From Pseudonocardiaceae bacterium (GTDB lineage: Bacteria > Actinomycetota > Actinomycetes > Mycobacteriales > Pseudonocardiaceae): a DNA stretch of 64,000 bases. Under the pieces are notes generated by a model. That model saw only the letters and a list, made by a program, of their open reading frames with translations. It searched no databases and had not been told where the DNA came from. The stretch is from contig WHSY01000004.1 of assembly GCA_009379815.1 (NCBI GenBank), forward strand, positions 43,768 to 107,767, given 5' to 3'. Position 1 is the first letter of the stretch. Each line of letters begins with the position of its first letter. This document shows positions 41,966 through 50,555 of this stretch, in pieces. The position numbers and the translations under genes were made by a program.

Positions 41966-43101
41966 TCAGCAGGCCGGCAGTGTCGGCACCTGCGCGAGCC
42001 CCGAGGCAGGAAGGTACTGCCCGGGTCCGATTCGCAGCCAGCCGTCGGACCCCCGGCACTGCAGCGGAACCATGGCGTCCTCGGCAGCCCTACCGACCTC
42101 GGGAGCCTCCTCGTCCGGCGCGCCGTGTACCGCGAGCGGCAGCGCGCCGACCAGGCCGAACAGCCCGGGACCGGCCCAGAGGTAGTTCACCGTCACCCAC
42201 TGGTTGTCCCGCAGCTGCAGGGTGTCCCAGAAGGTGCCGTCGGCCAGGTCGATCCCTGCCGGGTTGGTCACTCGCCGCCCGAACTGGTCCCGCCCGCCGT
42301 GGTAGCCGTCCTGGTAGGCGGCCTGCGCCTGCGGCAGGCCTTGCGGCAGGTCACTCCATGACCGGCGGATCATCGGGAGGTTCCAGTAGTCGTCGGTGGT
42401 GTTCCACGGCCCGATGTCCCACACCGGTGCCCACGCGCAGCGGCCGTTGTCGGCACAGACCTGCACCGTGTAATCGCTGCTTCCGCGGCTGGACAGGGTA
42501 CGGCGGGAGGGCAGCGCCACGAAGTGGTCCCTGGGTTGCACGACGTGCCAGTTCGCCGTGGTGTTGCCGACCAGGCCGACGCGGGTGGCGTAGATCCGGT
42601 ACGTGCCGATCGGGCCCGTGATCCGCGGCAGCTGGTCGTTCAACTCTGGGACCAGCCGCAGGCCTCGAACGACGGGGGAGGCGCCATCGTCCGCGACGGA
42701 GATCATCAGCCGCACCTGGACCAGCCGCGTCGGTTCCGGCAGCGTGACCGGGGCTTCCGGTCGGGCCTCGATCCACTCCATCCACCTGCCGGGCTCGCGG
42801 GCGCCCCGGACGTCCACCAGGACCTCGGCGCTCGGCGGAATGTCAGCGATGAGCTCGACGGCGACCTGGTTCGCCGGGGCGGCGAGTTCGTGCGGGGGTA
42901 GCACCAGCATGCCCGCTGCGGCGGTGAGGCTCACGGTGTTCCCGGCCGCCGCGACGTTGATGTCGTCGTCGCCACCGATGATCAGCGGCACGCGCGACGG
43001 CCTGAGCACGGTGCGGACTCGGCGGTTGCACAGGCGGTCACGGTGGAGCTGAGCAGCGCCACCAGCGCCAGCACGGGGAACACGTCCCATCGAGCTCTCA
43101 T
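41966..43101 (-). pseudogene. Secreted lipoprotein-like gene with a frameshift after the signal peptide
   Basis: ATG 43101 (with GGAGAGGAG upstream) starts a lipoprotein signal: MRARWDVFPVLALVALLSSTVTAC, with the lipobox Cys at about residue 24. Nine codons later this frame stops (43001 region), while a shifted frame continues for ~340 aa to 41966: VPLIIGGDDDINVAAAG, PPSAEVLVDVRGAREPGRWMEW, then QPRDHFVALPSRRTL and WAPVWDIGPWNTTDDYWN and a C-terminal region ending in Cys. One inserted or lost base near 43020 would explain it. The mature part is beta-rich and unassigned. A sequencing error cannot be excluded. Confidence 0.6.
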
Positions 43102-43220
43102 CGTCACGGTGCGCTCCTCTCCCTGCACGGACCGTGTCGACTTGAGGGAACCCGGGGGAGTAGGCAGCGTCAATGGCGGCCGGGCGCGTCCATTCCGGTG
43201 ATGCTCGGTGAGGGGCCGGC

Positions 43221-43334
43221 TGTCCTGTGCCAGGACATCTGAGGTAGGCCGGGGCGCTGATCTGGGGTGCCTCAGATCGAGTGGCAGGAGCAGTTAGCCT
43301 TCGGTCGGTGCAACTGCCACAGCATCTGAGGTAG
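43221..43334. repeat. Cluster of short direct and inverted repeats upstream of the lipoprotein gene
   Basis: TGTCCTG-tgc-CAGGACA (43221-43237) is a perfect palindrome. CATCTGAGGTAG occurs at 43236-43247 and again at 43323-43334, with an inverted CCTCAGAT at 43270-43277 between them, and GTGGCAG...CTGCCAC arms frame the middle. The arrangement looks like a small non-coding element end or a multi-site operator. Confidence 0.45.
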
Positions 43335-43379
43335 CTTGTCGCGCCAGCTCGACGCCGGGCGCACTCGCTCAGTGGTGGA

Positions 43380-43673
43380 TTACTGGGTGAGGCGCCAGGT
43401 GATGGTGAGTCCGTCTCGGCGGCCGAATCGTTCGATGTCGCGGGTGAGGGCGCGCTGTGCGCGCTCAAGTGTTACCGGGTCCTGGGTCGCGAGGTTCATC
43501 ACCAGCTGCTGCGGGTCGGCGTGCAGGACGCAGGTTCCGAACCCGAAGTCGGCGAAGCCGTAGTTGTCGTCGGTGGTCTCGACTTGGAACCCGCGGTTGG
43601 TCATGTGCTTGCACAGCTGCGCGAGGTATCGGGGTGCGCGGTGGGTGTCTGTGATGCCTTCGGAGGTCGGCAT
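43380..43673 (-). CDS. DUF2218 domain protein
   Basis: 97 aa. RYLAQLCKHMTNRGFQVETTDDNYGFADFGFGTCVLHADPQQLVMNLATQDPVTLERAQRALTRDIERFGRRDGLTITW is the DUF2218 signature, often found beside siderophore or metal-uptake genes. ATG 43673 has GAAGGGGA upstream. It follows the PadR gene on the same strand by 47 bp and is probably co-transcribed and repressed by it. Confidence 0.85.
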   Translation of the reverse strand: MPTSEGITDTHRAPRYLAQLCKHMTNRGFQVETTDDNYGFADFGFGTCVLHADPQQLVMNLATQDPVTLERAQRALTRDIERFGRRDGLTITWRLTQ

Positions 43674-43720
43674 GGAAGCGTCCCCTTCGACGGATGGGTG
43701 TGGGCGTGTGCGGGCGGGTG

Positions 43721-44380
43721 TCAGCTCTCGGTGGTGGGGCCGCGACCGGCGCCGGGGTCGTCGCCGGTGTCGCCGGCGAGCAGGAGGTAGAGGCGCCGTC
43801 GAGTGTCGTTGAGTAGCCTGATGGCCTCGGTGAGCTGGGCGGGGCTGCCGACGTGGGCGACCTGGGCGGCGGCGCCGATGAGTTCCCGGCCGGCGGTGCG
43901 TAGCTCGGCGAGCTCGTCGATGTCCGGGGCGCCTGCGGTGTTCCAGACCGCGTCGAGTTCGTCGCGGTGCTCCTCGGCGTAGCGGCGCCCGTGCTCGGTC
44001 AGGTGCACCACCGACCGGCCGTCGCTCGTTTCGGTGCGCACCAGGCCCTCGTCGGCCAGCTGGGACACCGTCGGGTAGATCGAGCCCGGGCTCGGTGTCC
44101 AGGCTCCGTCGGAGCGCTCGGCGATCTCTTGGATGATCTGGTAGCCGTGCATGGGCTCCTCGGCGACCAACGCCAGGATCGCGGCCCGGACGTCGCCGCG
44201 GTGGCGTCGCCCGCCGCCCCGTCCGCGCCCGCCGGGGCCCCAGCGGGCGCGGGGGTTGCCGAACCCCGGCCCGAACATGTCGCGGCCGAACGGCCCGAAC
44301 CGGCCCCGCCGGCGGGCGCGGTGACCCCAGACGTCGTCTCCCGGTGCTCCGCGGTGTCCACGTCCGGGTTGGTCGTTCAT
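43721..44380 (-). CDS. PadR-family transcriptional regulator
   Basis: 219 aa. A ~60-residue Arg/Gly-rich lead (GRFGPFGRDMFGPGFGNPRARWGPGGRGRGGGRRHRG, disordered) precedes the winged helix: VRAAILALVAEEPMHGYQIIQEIAERSDGAWTPSPGSIYPTVSQLADEGLVRTE, and a C-terminal dimerisation helix region. ATG 44380 is set by GAGGAGG; the ATG 9 bp earlier lies too near that site. A perfect ATAT-centred palindrome lies 43 bp upstream. DUF2218 follows it. Confidence 0.9.
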   Translation of the reverse strand: MNDQPGRGHRGAPGDDVWGHRARRRGRFGPFGRDMFGPGFGNPRARWGPGGRGRGGGRRHRGDVRAAILALVAEEPMHGYQIIQEIAERSDGAWTPSPGSIYPTVSQLADEGLVRTETSDGRSVVHLTEHGRRYAEEHRDELDAVWNTAGAPDIDELAELRTAGRELIGAAAQVAHVGSPAQLTEAIRLLNDTRRRLYLLLAGDTGDDPGAGRGPTTES

Positions 44381-44422
44381 CGGGATCATGCCTCCTCTCG
44401 TCGACTCTTCCGATGAACATCA

Positions 44423-44432
44423 CGATATATCG
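44423..44432. promoter_or_regulatory. Palindromic operator before padR
   Basis: CGATATATCG is a perfect 10-bp palindrome in an otherwise GC-rich leader, extended by imperfect flanks (CA.. GCG). PadR proteins often bind such ATAT-centred palindromes and repress themselves. Confidence 0.55.
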
Positions 44433-44666
44433 CGTACGTGTTGGAGGCAATCGCCGCTAGGTGCTGTGGTCGGTCTGCGCGGGTCGGTGAGAGGAGCTCG
44501 GCGACGTGCGGCGAGAGCGACGGTGCGGGTCGGGATGAGGGCCACCAGTGAGATCGGCTGGTTGGTAGTGCGGGCAGCGCCTGACCTCGTTGACTTCGGC
44601 GGCGGGGACATCCCGGCGGCCTTCCAGCTGTGTGGGTGTTACCTGTGATGGGCGCGCAGGCTGCGC

Positions 44667-44920
44667 TCAACGAGGCGGATGACGTCGGGGTAGATCGAGA
44701 TCTCGATTGCGAGGTAGCGACGCCAGCACGCCGGTACCGTCCGCGCGACGGTAGAAGAAGTCGGGCGCGTGCCGCACCCGGTTGCCAGCCTGGGTGACCC
44801 AGTGCAGCCACATCGGCTGGGAAGCGACCGCGGTCACGTCCGGGTCGGCGTCCAGCGCCATCAGCACGTCGCGCTCCACGGGTTTCAGTGGGACGCGTTC
44901 GAGGTAACATAGCACTGTTA
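44667..44920 (-). pseudogene. TnsA-like transposon endonuclease remnant
   Basis: The minus-strand frame reads PVERDVLMALDADPDVTAVASQPMWLHWVTQAGNRVRHAPDFFYRRADGTGV, the N-terminal catalytic stretch of actinobacterial TnsA-like endonucleases (Asp in HAPDFF, LE/LD lead). It then drifts into unrelated frame (LASLPRNRDLDL) and no start or C-terminal half is seen; the upstream edge runs into the TetR operator region. It marks a lost Tn7-like or heteromeric-transposase element. Confidence 0.6.
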
Positions 44921-44939
44921 TGGCATAGTCCCGACTATG
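44905..44939. promoter_or_regulatory. Two palindromes overlapping the TetR start codon
   Basis: TAACA-TAGCAC-TGTTA (44905-44920) and CATAGT-CCCG-ACTATG (44924-44939) are perfect inverted repeats; the second one contains the ATG of the TetR gene itself. Binding there would block both promoter and initiation. Confidence 0.6.
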
Positions 44940-45560
44940 AGCCCGAAGCCGGCCGATCCCGCCGTCCGCACGGAACTCGTCGAGGCTGCTGCGCGTGTCT
45001 TGGCCGACGAAGGCCCGCGTGCCCTGACCACCCGGCGTCTCGCCGCAGAGGTGGGCACGTCCACGATGGCCGTCTACACGTACTTCGGGGGCATGGACGA
45101 GGTGCGGCGAGCAGTCCGGCGGGAGGGTTTCGCCCGGCTCGCCGCGCACCTCGACGCCACTCCGAGGTCAGCGGACCCCGTGGCCGATCTCGTCGCAGCC
45201 GGCGCCGCCTACCTCACCAACGGACTGGCCAACCCCCACCTCTACCGGGCGATGTTCCTCGAGCGACCGCCCGACGACGACGCGGCCGTCGGTATCGACA
45301 CCTTCCAGCGGCTGGTCGACGCGGTGCGCCGGTGCATCGAGGCAGGCCGGTTCCACCAGGTCAACCCCTGGGGGCTGGCGGTCCAGTTGTGGACGATGAG
45401 GCACGGCATGGTCAGCCTCGCCCTCGCCGGCCTGCTGCCCGCCGAACAGATCTCGCGCCACATCGCGGACATGACCATGCGCCTCTTCGTCGGCTACGGC
45501 GACGATCCCGCGGCGGCGCAGCGCTCCGTGGACCGGGCGTTGCGTGACTACCAGCATTGA
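44937..45560 (+). CDS. TetR/AcrR family transcriptional regulator
   Basis: 207 aa. HTH region LVEAAARVLADEGPRALTTRRLAAEVGTSTMAVYTYFGGMDEVRRAV; C-terminal WHG-type domain with ANPHLYRAMFLERPP and VQLWTMRHGMVSLALAGLLP. The ATG lies within its own putative operator and has no ribosome site, so a leaderless message is likely. It is convergent with the DUF5996 gene and abuts the TnsA remnant on the other side, so its original neighbour may have been replaced. Confidence 0.9.
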   Translation: MSPKPADPAVRTELVEAAARVLADEGPRALTTRRLAAEVGTSTMAVYTYFGGMDEVRRAVRREGFARLAAHLDATPRSADPVADLVAAGAAYLTNGLANPHLYRAMFLERPPDDDAAVGIDTFQRLVDAVRRCIEAGRFHQVNPWGLAVQLWTMRHGMVSLALAGLLPAEQISRHIADMTMRLFVGYGDDPAAAQRSVDRALRDYQH

Positions 45561-45629
45561 CCGGCACCACATCGAGGGCAGCTGAAGCGGAAAGAGGAGA
45601 AGAACTGAGGCCCGACGAGCGGGACCCGC

Positions 45630-46583
45630 TCATCGAGGGCCGGCTCGCCGCGCGGGGTCGTCCTCGAGCATGTTCCGATCCCAGTCGCCGTGCTCGGCCG
45701 CGGCCTCGTAGGTCGTCTGGAGGAACTCGAGCACGTCGCGGTCCGGGTCCGGCGCGGTGCGCACCGCCTCGTAAGGCAGCAGGAACTGGCCGGCACCGGT
45801 GTTGTAGGAAGCCGCCGCAGGGCCCACGGGGTGCTCGGCGAAGCCGTCGGGCTCGGGGTATGCGTACGCGTAGAAGGCGCCCTCCTCGCCGCCGCCCGGC
45901 CAGAACCCGCAGCTGCTGACTTCGTGGGAGTAGCCCTCGATCATCACCCAGTCGGGACAGTTGGGTGCGCCACCCGGATGGGTGGGGGCGGTGCGGCCGG
46001 AAAAGCGGGTTACGGCCAGGTCAAAGCCGCCCCAGAAGAAGTGCACCGGGCTGACCTTGCCGACGAAGCGGGACCGGAAATCGGTCAACATACGGTGGGC
46101 CTGGACCAGCTGGCCCCAGAACCGGCGCACCGCGGCACCGTCATAAGTGCCGTGCTCGTCGTCGTCTTCGAACGGGATCGCGCGCTCGACCTCGGTCGGC
46201 GTGGTCCTGATCGGAACCTCGAGGTCGAGGTCGCGCAGCGCGACGGTGGTCTCCGCGTAGAACTGGGACACGGGCTTGGGTTCCAGCGTCACCTCACGGC
46301 GATCACCGTCATCCGCCCGAATGTGCAGCAGGTGGTCCCAGAAATCGAACTCGATGTCAAAGATGCGTCGACCATGGGGTATAGCCGACGTGGTCAAACC
46401 CCGCGCGGTGACATAGAACGGCACCTGCCACCAGTGGTTGACCATAGGTGTCGCCCCCAGCCGGATCTTGCCGACGACCTGGGTCCACATGTGCAGCGTG
46501 TCGCGGGTACCAACCCAGTCGGCCACCCGCAGCGCAGGCCAGTCCCTTCCAGGCGGCCCCGTCCGTTGTTGCACCTCGGTCAT
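45630..46583 (-). CDS. DUF5996 family protein
   Basis: 317 aa. WPALRVADWVGTRDTLHMWTQVVGKIRL, PMVNHWWQVPFYVTARGLTT, FDIEFDFWDHLLHI and the HFFWGGFDLAVTRFSGR...PNCPDWVMIEGYSHEVSSCGFWPGG blocks define DUF5996. No biochemical role is known to me. The start at ATG 46583 is uncertain; ATG 46595 is 12 bp upstream close to a G-run. It is followed downstream by nothing on its strand, and DUF1905 lies upstream by 120 bp. Confidence 0.82.
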   Translation of the reverse strand: MTEVQQRTGPPGRDWPALRVADWVGTRDTLHMWTQVVGKIRLGATPMVNHWWQVPFYVTARGLTTSAIPHGRRIFDIEFDFWDHLLHIRADDGDRREVTLEPKPVSQFYAETTVALRDLDLEVPIRTTPTEVERAIPFEDDDEHGTYDGAAVRRFWGQLVQAHRMLTDFRSRFVGKVSPVHFFWGGFDLAVTRFSGRTAPTHPGGAPNCPDWVMIEGYSHEVSSCGFWPGGGEEGAFYAYAYPEPDGFAEHPVGPAAASYNTGAGQFLLPYEAVRTAPDPDRDVLEFLQTTYEAAAEHGDWDRNMLEDDPARRAGPR

Positions 46584-46705
46584 TGCGGCGAGCATGTCCC
46601 CCCGCGCGGCGGGCCGCAACCGCTACCTCGGGTCCCTCGCCGTCAACTCTGGAGAAGCCTTCTGCCCTCGCGCCCCGAGGTATGGCGGGGGTTGCGCCGC
46701 GGAAG

Positions 46706-47020
46706 CTAGCTGAGCCGCTCGTCGAGGTGGACCGTGACCGTGTCGCCGGGGCCCTTGCTGATCGCCTGGCGGAGGTCGGCCTTCACCGGGAGCATGTGGG
46801 TGCCGTCGCCCAGGGCCATGAAGGAACTCTGGAAGGGGTGGCCGTCGATGGTCCCCCGGACCTTGACGAGGCCGCGGGTGCCGAAGAACTCGGCCGATCC
46901 GGACATCACCACGTAGGTCCAGCCTCCAGGGTTCGGGCTCTGCTGCATGACGGCGGTGAAGTCCTGGTCCAACGCCTGTCGATTGTGGCGGGATCGTGCC
47001 GTGCCTTCAGTGGCGCTCAC
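46706..47020 (-). CDS. DUF1905 domain protein
   Basis: 104 aa. [73 protein letters not shown] is a DUF1905 beta-barrel (often fused to YdeI-like domains, here alone). The start at 47020 follows the codon context GTGAGCGCC. It lies 120 bp ahead of DUF5996 on the same strand and might share a transcript. Function unknown. Confidence 0.8.
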   Translation of the reverse strand: MSATEGTARSRHNRQALDQDFTAVMQQSPNPGGWTYVVMSGSAEFFGTRGLVKVRGTIDGHPFQSSFMALGDGTHMLPVKADLRQAISKGPGDTVTVHLDERLS

Positions 47021-47393
47021 TGTGGTCTCCGTCCGCGTGCCGGGGTGGGGTTGTCGGGATTCACTGCTCCATCAGGTCGGCCGGGATCGCCACGGTGATC
47101 GACCACAGTCGCTCGACGTCGGCGCGGGCCGCCTGGAAGGCGCGGAGGGGAGCCTCGTGCACCGATCATGAGCTGGATCCTTACTGTCGGCGCGAGTGAG
47201 CCTGCCTGTGCAGACTCCGATTCGACCGCGAACTCATCGATCCTCCCGAACCACTACCGTCAGCCGTCGACACGATCCGCAAGTTTCCGTCGACCTGGGC
47301 CGGATAGTTCCTCCACCACGCCGCGCCGCCCGGCGACGGCCATGAGGAGCGCCTCGGCCGGACCCCACACCGTCGGCCCAAACCCTGTGGAGA
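47021..47393. other. Non-coding gap with a possible gene fragment
   Basis: This 373-bp stretch has no full gene. A 33-codon minus-strand frame (47162-47061, [33 protein letters not shown] then stop) looks like the end of a lost protein. The rest shows neither repeats nor a strong promoter. Confidence 0.35.
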
Positions 47394-48368
47394 CTACCGA
47401 TAATCGTCGAGGTTCGCGTCGAGCTCCGGCTCGCGGATCTCTTCGATGAATCGCCAGATGTCGGGCTGGGATCCGTCGAGGTCGGTGAACCCGTATTCGC
47501 GCGCGAGTTGACCGGGGTTGACCGACTTCTGGTTCCATCTGATCCGGTCGGGATCCGATGCCAACGCGACGACAGCGCGGCCTACGTATCGTGGCGACTC
47601 AGACAACGCGAAGTCCGCGGGGGCGGAGGGGTAGTTGTCGACGGCGGTCGGATCGAGAGCGTCGCGCCAGTTCCCTTCGGCGACGCCGAAGTTGTCGAGC
47701 ATCATCTCCGAGCGCAGCCATCCAGGCGTGATGGCGACCGCGGTAGCTCCACGCGGTGCCAGCTCGTGCCCCTGGGAGAAGGCGAGCCGGTTCACGGCGA
47801 CCTTGGCCAGGTCGTAGAACACAGAGATCCGATATCGCGATGCGTTGTAGTCGCTGGTGCCGTCGGTCACCTCGACAAGCAGGCCGCCCGGCTCGTCGAC
47901 GAGGAGCGGGAGAAGGCGATGGGAAGTGATGAGGTGGGTGTCTACGGCGAGCCGGAGTATCCGGAGACCGCTGTCGAGGTCGTGCTCCCAAATTGGCGTG
48001 TTCCACTCGGTCGGGCCACCCTTGAGTAGCTCGCCGCCCCAGATGTCGTTGACGAGCACGTCGATGCGGCCGTGATCGTTGCTGATCTGCTCGGCCAGGC
48101 CCTTCACCTGGTCGGGTTCGAGATGGTCGACTGCGACCGCGATACCGGTGCCGCCGAGTTGCGTGACGAGGTCGGCAGTCTCCTCGATCGTCTCGGCACG
48201 GTTGTAGTCGGAGCGGATTGTTCGTGCACTGCTACTGCGACCTGTGCAAACGACCGTTGCACCAGCTTCGCCCAAGGCAGCAGCGATTCCACGTCCGGCA
48301 CCTCGAGTCGCCCCTGCAACGACGGCCACGCGACCGCGCAGCGCGTCTCGATCCGGCGACCAGTCCAC
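47394..48368 (-). CDS. Short-chain dehydrogenase/reductase with intact active site
   Basis: 324 aa. TGxxxGxG reads AGATRGAGRGI, the Asn/Ser region VNDIWGG and the YxxxK motif YDLAKVAVNRL is intact, followed by ITPGWLRSEMML. It has a ~20-residue C-terminal extension. Same subfamily as the Lys-less SDR at 6885. The GTG start has only a weak site. A MerR-type operator/promoter lies about 115 bp upstream on this strand, in the region shared with the divergent cupin gene. Confidence 0.85.
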   Translation of the reverse strand: MDWSPDRDALRGRVAVVAGATRGAGRGIAAALGEAGATVVCTGRSSSARTIRSDYNRAETIEETADLVTQLGGTGIAVAVDHLEPDQVKGLAEQISNDHGRIDVLVNDIWGGELLKGGPTEWNTPIWEHDLDSGLRILRLAVDTHLITSHRLLPLLVDEPGGLLVEVTDGTSDYNASRYRISVFYDLAKVAVNRLAFSQGHELAPRGATAVAITPGWLRSEMMLDNFGVAEGNWRDALDPTAVDNYPSAPADFALSESPRYVGRAVVALASDPDRIRWNQKSVNPGQLAREYGFTDLDGSQPDIWRFIEEIREPELDANLDDYR

Positions 48369-48478
48369 AGCCCGAGTCTGCCAGCCCGCCCAAGCTGCCG
48401 CGAAGCCACCGCACGACGGCCAGCCACCAACTCGGTTGGGGTCACGATCGCCTCCTACCCATCGGATCCGCGCCCGAC

Positions 48479-48507
48479 GCTATGGACTCAACTAAACTTG
48501 AGGTCAA
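48479..48507 (-). promoter_or_regulatory. MerR-type operator/promoter of the SDR gene
   Basis: On the minus strand TTGACC (48507-48502) is followed after 17 bp by CATAGC (48484-48479); the spacer holds CTCAA-GTTTAG-TTGAG, an inverted repeat like those bound by MerR regulators. No MerR gene is next to it. Confidence 0.5.
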
Positions 48508-48636
48508 GGCTGCGGCGACGCTGGGCGCCGTGTGGCGGAAATAGCGTCCGGCTACAGCCTCTCCCTGCCACGGGTGTACATCCGGGCTGGCATGGCGGAC
48601 AGTGCTGAGACATCGAGCCAGCGGCCAGGAGGTGCC

Positions 48637-49116
48637 ATGACCGGCGAAGAGATCGTGCTCGGCCCGCTGCCCAAGGGCATCACGCCCGCGAAGGAGGGCA
48701 TGCACAGCAGGGTGTGGAACATACTCGGGCACACCTACTCCATGAAGGCGGTCAGCGAATCGAGCTTCGCGTTCGAGACACTCGACCCGCCCGGGACCGG
48801 CGTACCGCCGCACGTGCATCCGACCCAGGACGAGCACATCTACGTTATCGAGGGGGTGTTCACCCTCTACCTCGACGGCCAGTGGGAGAAGGCAGGCCCC
48901 GGCGACACCGTACGAATGCCGAGAAACCTCCCGCATGCCTATTACAACCGCAGCGAGAACTTCACGCGAGCACTGTTCTGGGTGAGCCCGGCGGGTCGCC
49001 TCGCCGAACTGTTCGACAAGTTGCACAACCTCGAGGACCCGGCCGAGGTCGTGCGCCTGTCCGCGCTGTGCGACGTGAACTTCCTACCGCCGGGATCGGT
49101 CGAAGGCGCTGACTGA
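48637..49116 (+). CDS. Cupin-domain protein
   Basis: 159 aa. VPPHVHPTQDEHIYVIEGVFTLYLDGQWEKAGPGDTVRMPRNLPHAYYNR gives the two cupin motifs with the 3-His-1-Glu metal site (H-H...E...H). It resembles small quercetinase-like dioxygenases or metal-binding proteins. ATG 48637 has AGGAGG; the 35 codons upstream are not coding-like. It is divergent from the SDR gene and convergent with the FAD monooxygenase behind it (20 bp). Confidence 0.85.
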   Translation: MTGEEIVLGPLPKGITPAKEGMHSRVWNILGHTYSMKAVSESSFAFETLDPPGTGVPPHVHPTQDEHIYVIEGVFTLYLDGQWEKAGPGDTVRMPRNLPHAYYNRSENFTRALFWVSPAGRLAELFDKLHNLEDPAEVVRLSALCDVNFLPPGSVEGAD

Positions 49117-49135
49117 CGCGGAAACACGCGGTCTC

Positions 49136-50389
49136 TCACCGGGATGAGGAGGGTCGGTTCACCTGCTCTCGGGAGGACCCGGAGGCCTGGGCGTAGCCGT
49201 GGACGGCGGTCTCGAGCTCCGCGGCGTCGATCACATCCGCCAGCCGGGAGAACCCCTCCGGGGCACGGCGTTCGACCTCGTCGATCACGCTTTCCGGCCC
49301 GCCGACCCGGTTGCGCAGGACCACCTCGCTGGTGGCCGGTAGGCGATCGTCCTGATACATCTGCAATGCGCGGGCGGGGTCGGCGTGGTGCGCCAGGTGG
49401 CCGCTGAGACTCGTGGCGTCCAGGATGGCTTGGCCGGCACCGTTGGAGCCCATCGGATACATCGGGTGAGCGGCGTCGCCCAGCAGGGTCACCCGCCCTT
49501 GGCTCCAGTAGGGCAGTGGGTCCCGATCGCACATCGGGAACTCGAAACACTCCACAGTGGCCTTGACGAGACCGGCGTGGTCGAGGTGCGGAAGGCGGAA
49601 GCGGCCGACATGCCGTTCCAGCTCGGCAGGGTCGGCCGGGCGCGACCAGTCTTGGCGCCGGGGCGGTGGGTCACCGTCCCGGCCTGTCAGCACGCAGATC
49701 GCCCAGTTGGTGAGCTTGGTGCCCGGGGTCTGTCCCTCCGCGATCGGGTAGACCACCAGCTTGGCCGCGGTGCCTCCGGCGATGATCATCGAGCGCCCGG
49801 TGCGGAACTCCGGCCAGTCAGTGGCGCCCCGCCACATCATCACGCCGTTCCACCGGGGTATGCCCTCCGCCGGGAACAGGAGCGACCGCACCGTCGAGTG
49901 GATGCCGTCGGCGCCCACCAGTACGTCGCCGCACGCCGGGTCCAACGCGTGGCCACGCCGGTCGACGAACTGCGCACGTACTCCGCTCGCGTCCTGCTCG
50001 ACACCGACCAGCCGGTGCCCGGTCCGCACCGCGTCGGCTCCGAGACGCTCGCGCAGCGCTCCGAGCAGTACGCGCTGCAGCCGGCCCCGATGAATGCTGA
50101 ACTGGGGAAGCGTGAATCCGGCGTCCATGCCGCATGGCTTGCGCAGGATCTCGTGGCCCAGCCGGTGGGTGTAGAACAGCTCGTGGGTCCGGATCGCCAC
50201 CTCGTCCAGCCGGTCGAGCAACCCGAGCTCGGCCAGCTCCTTGACCGCGTGCGGTAGGGTGTTGATCCCGACGCCCAGCTCGCGGTCCTGTTCGCTGTGC
50301 TCATAGACCTGGCAGTCGATGCCTTCATGGTGCAAGCGCAGCGCGGTGGTCAGGCCACCGATTCCGGCTCCCACGATGACGACCCTCAT
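49136..50389 (-). CDS. FAD-dependent monooxygenase (PhzS/salicylate-hydroxylase-like)
   Basis: 417 aa. FAD motif VVIVGAGIGGLTTALRLHHEGIDC, the DG motif VLVGADGIHSTVRSLLF near residue 165 and the GDAAHPMYPMGSNGAGQAILDATSL block near 300 define single-component aromatic hydroxylases. ELGVGINTLPHAVKELAELGL is the PhzS-like substrate side. ATG 50389 follows a GGGGAGAAC site; upstream codons are not needed. The first gene of its strand; on the other side lies the epimerase pseudogene, divergent by 166 bp. Confidence 0.9.
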   Translation of the reverse strand: MRVVIVGAGIGGLTTALRLHHEGIDCQVYEHSEQDRELGVGINTLPHAVKELAELGLLDRLDEVAIRTHELFYTHRLGHEILRKPCGMDAGFTLPQFSIHRGRLQRVLLGALRERLGADAVRTGHRLVGVEQDASGVRAQFVDRRGHALDPACGDVLVGADGIHSTVRSLLFPAEGIPRWNGVMMWRGATDWPEFRTGRSMIIAGGTAAKLVVYPIAEGQTPGTKLTNWAICVLTGRDGDPPPRRQDWSRPADPAELERHVGRFRLPHLDHAGLVKATVECFEFPMCDRDPLPYWSQGRVTLLGDAAHPMYPMGSNGAGQAILDATSLSGHLAHHADPARALQMYQDDRLPATSEVVLRNRVGGPESVIDEVERRAPEGFSRLADVIDAAELETAVHGYAQASGSSREQVNRPSSSR

Positions 50390-50555
50390 GATGTTCTCCC
50401 CGTCCTGCCTCGACGGGCCCAGGATGGCCCAGACGATGTACTTCGCACCACCCTGACGGGCATCCGCGGCGAGAGCCATGTGCGGGCAGTGACGTCACCG
50501 GACCGTCGGCGAGCACGACTGTCGGCGTCGAGGGTGCGCATGCGACGGTCACCGG

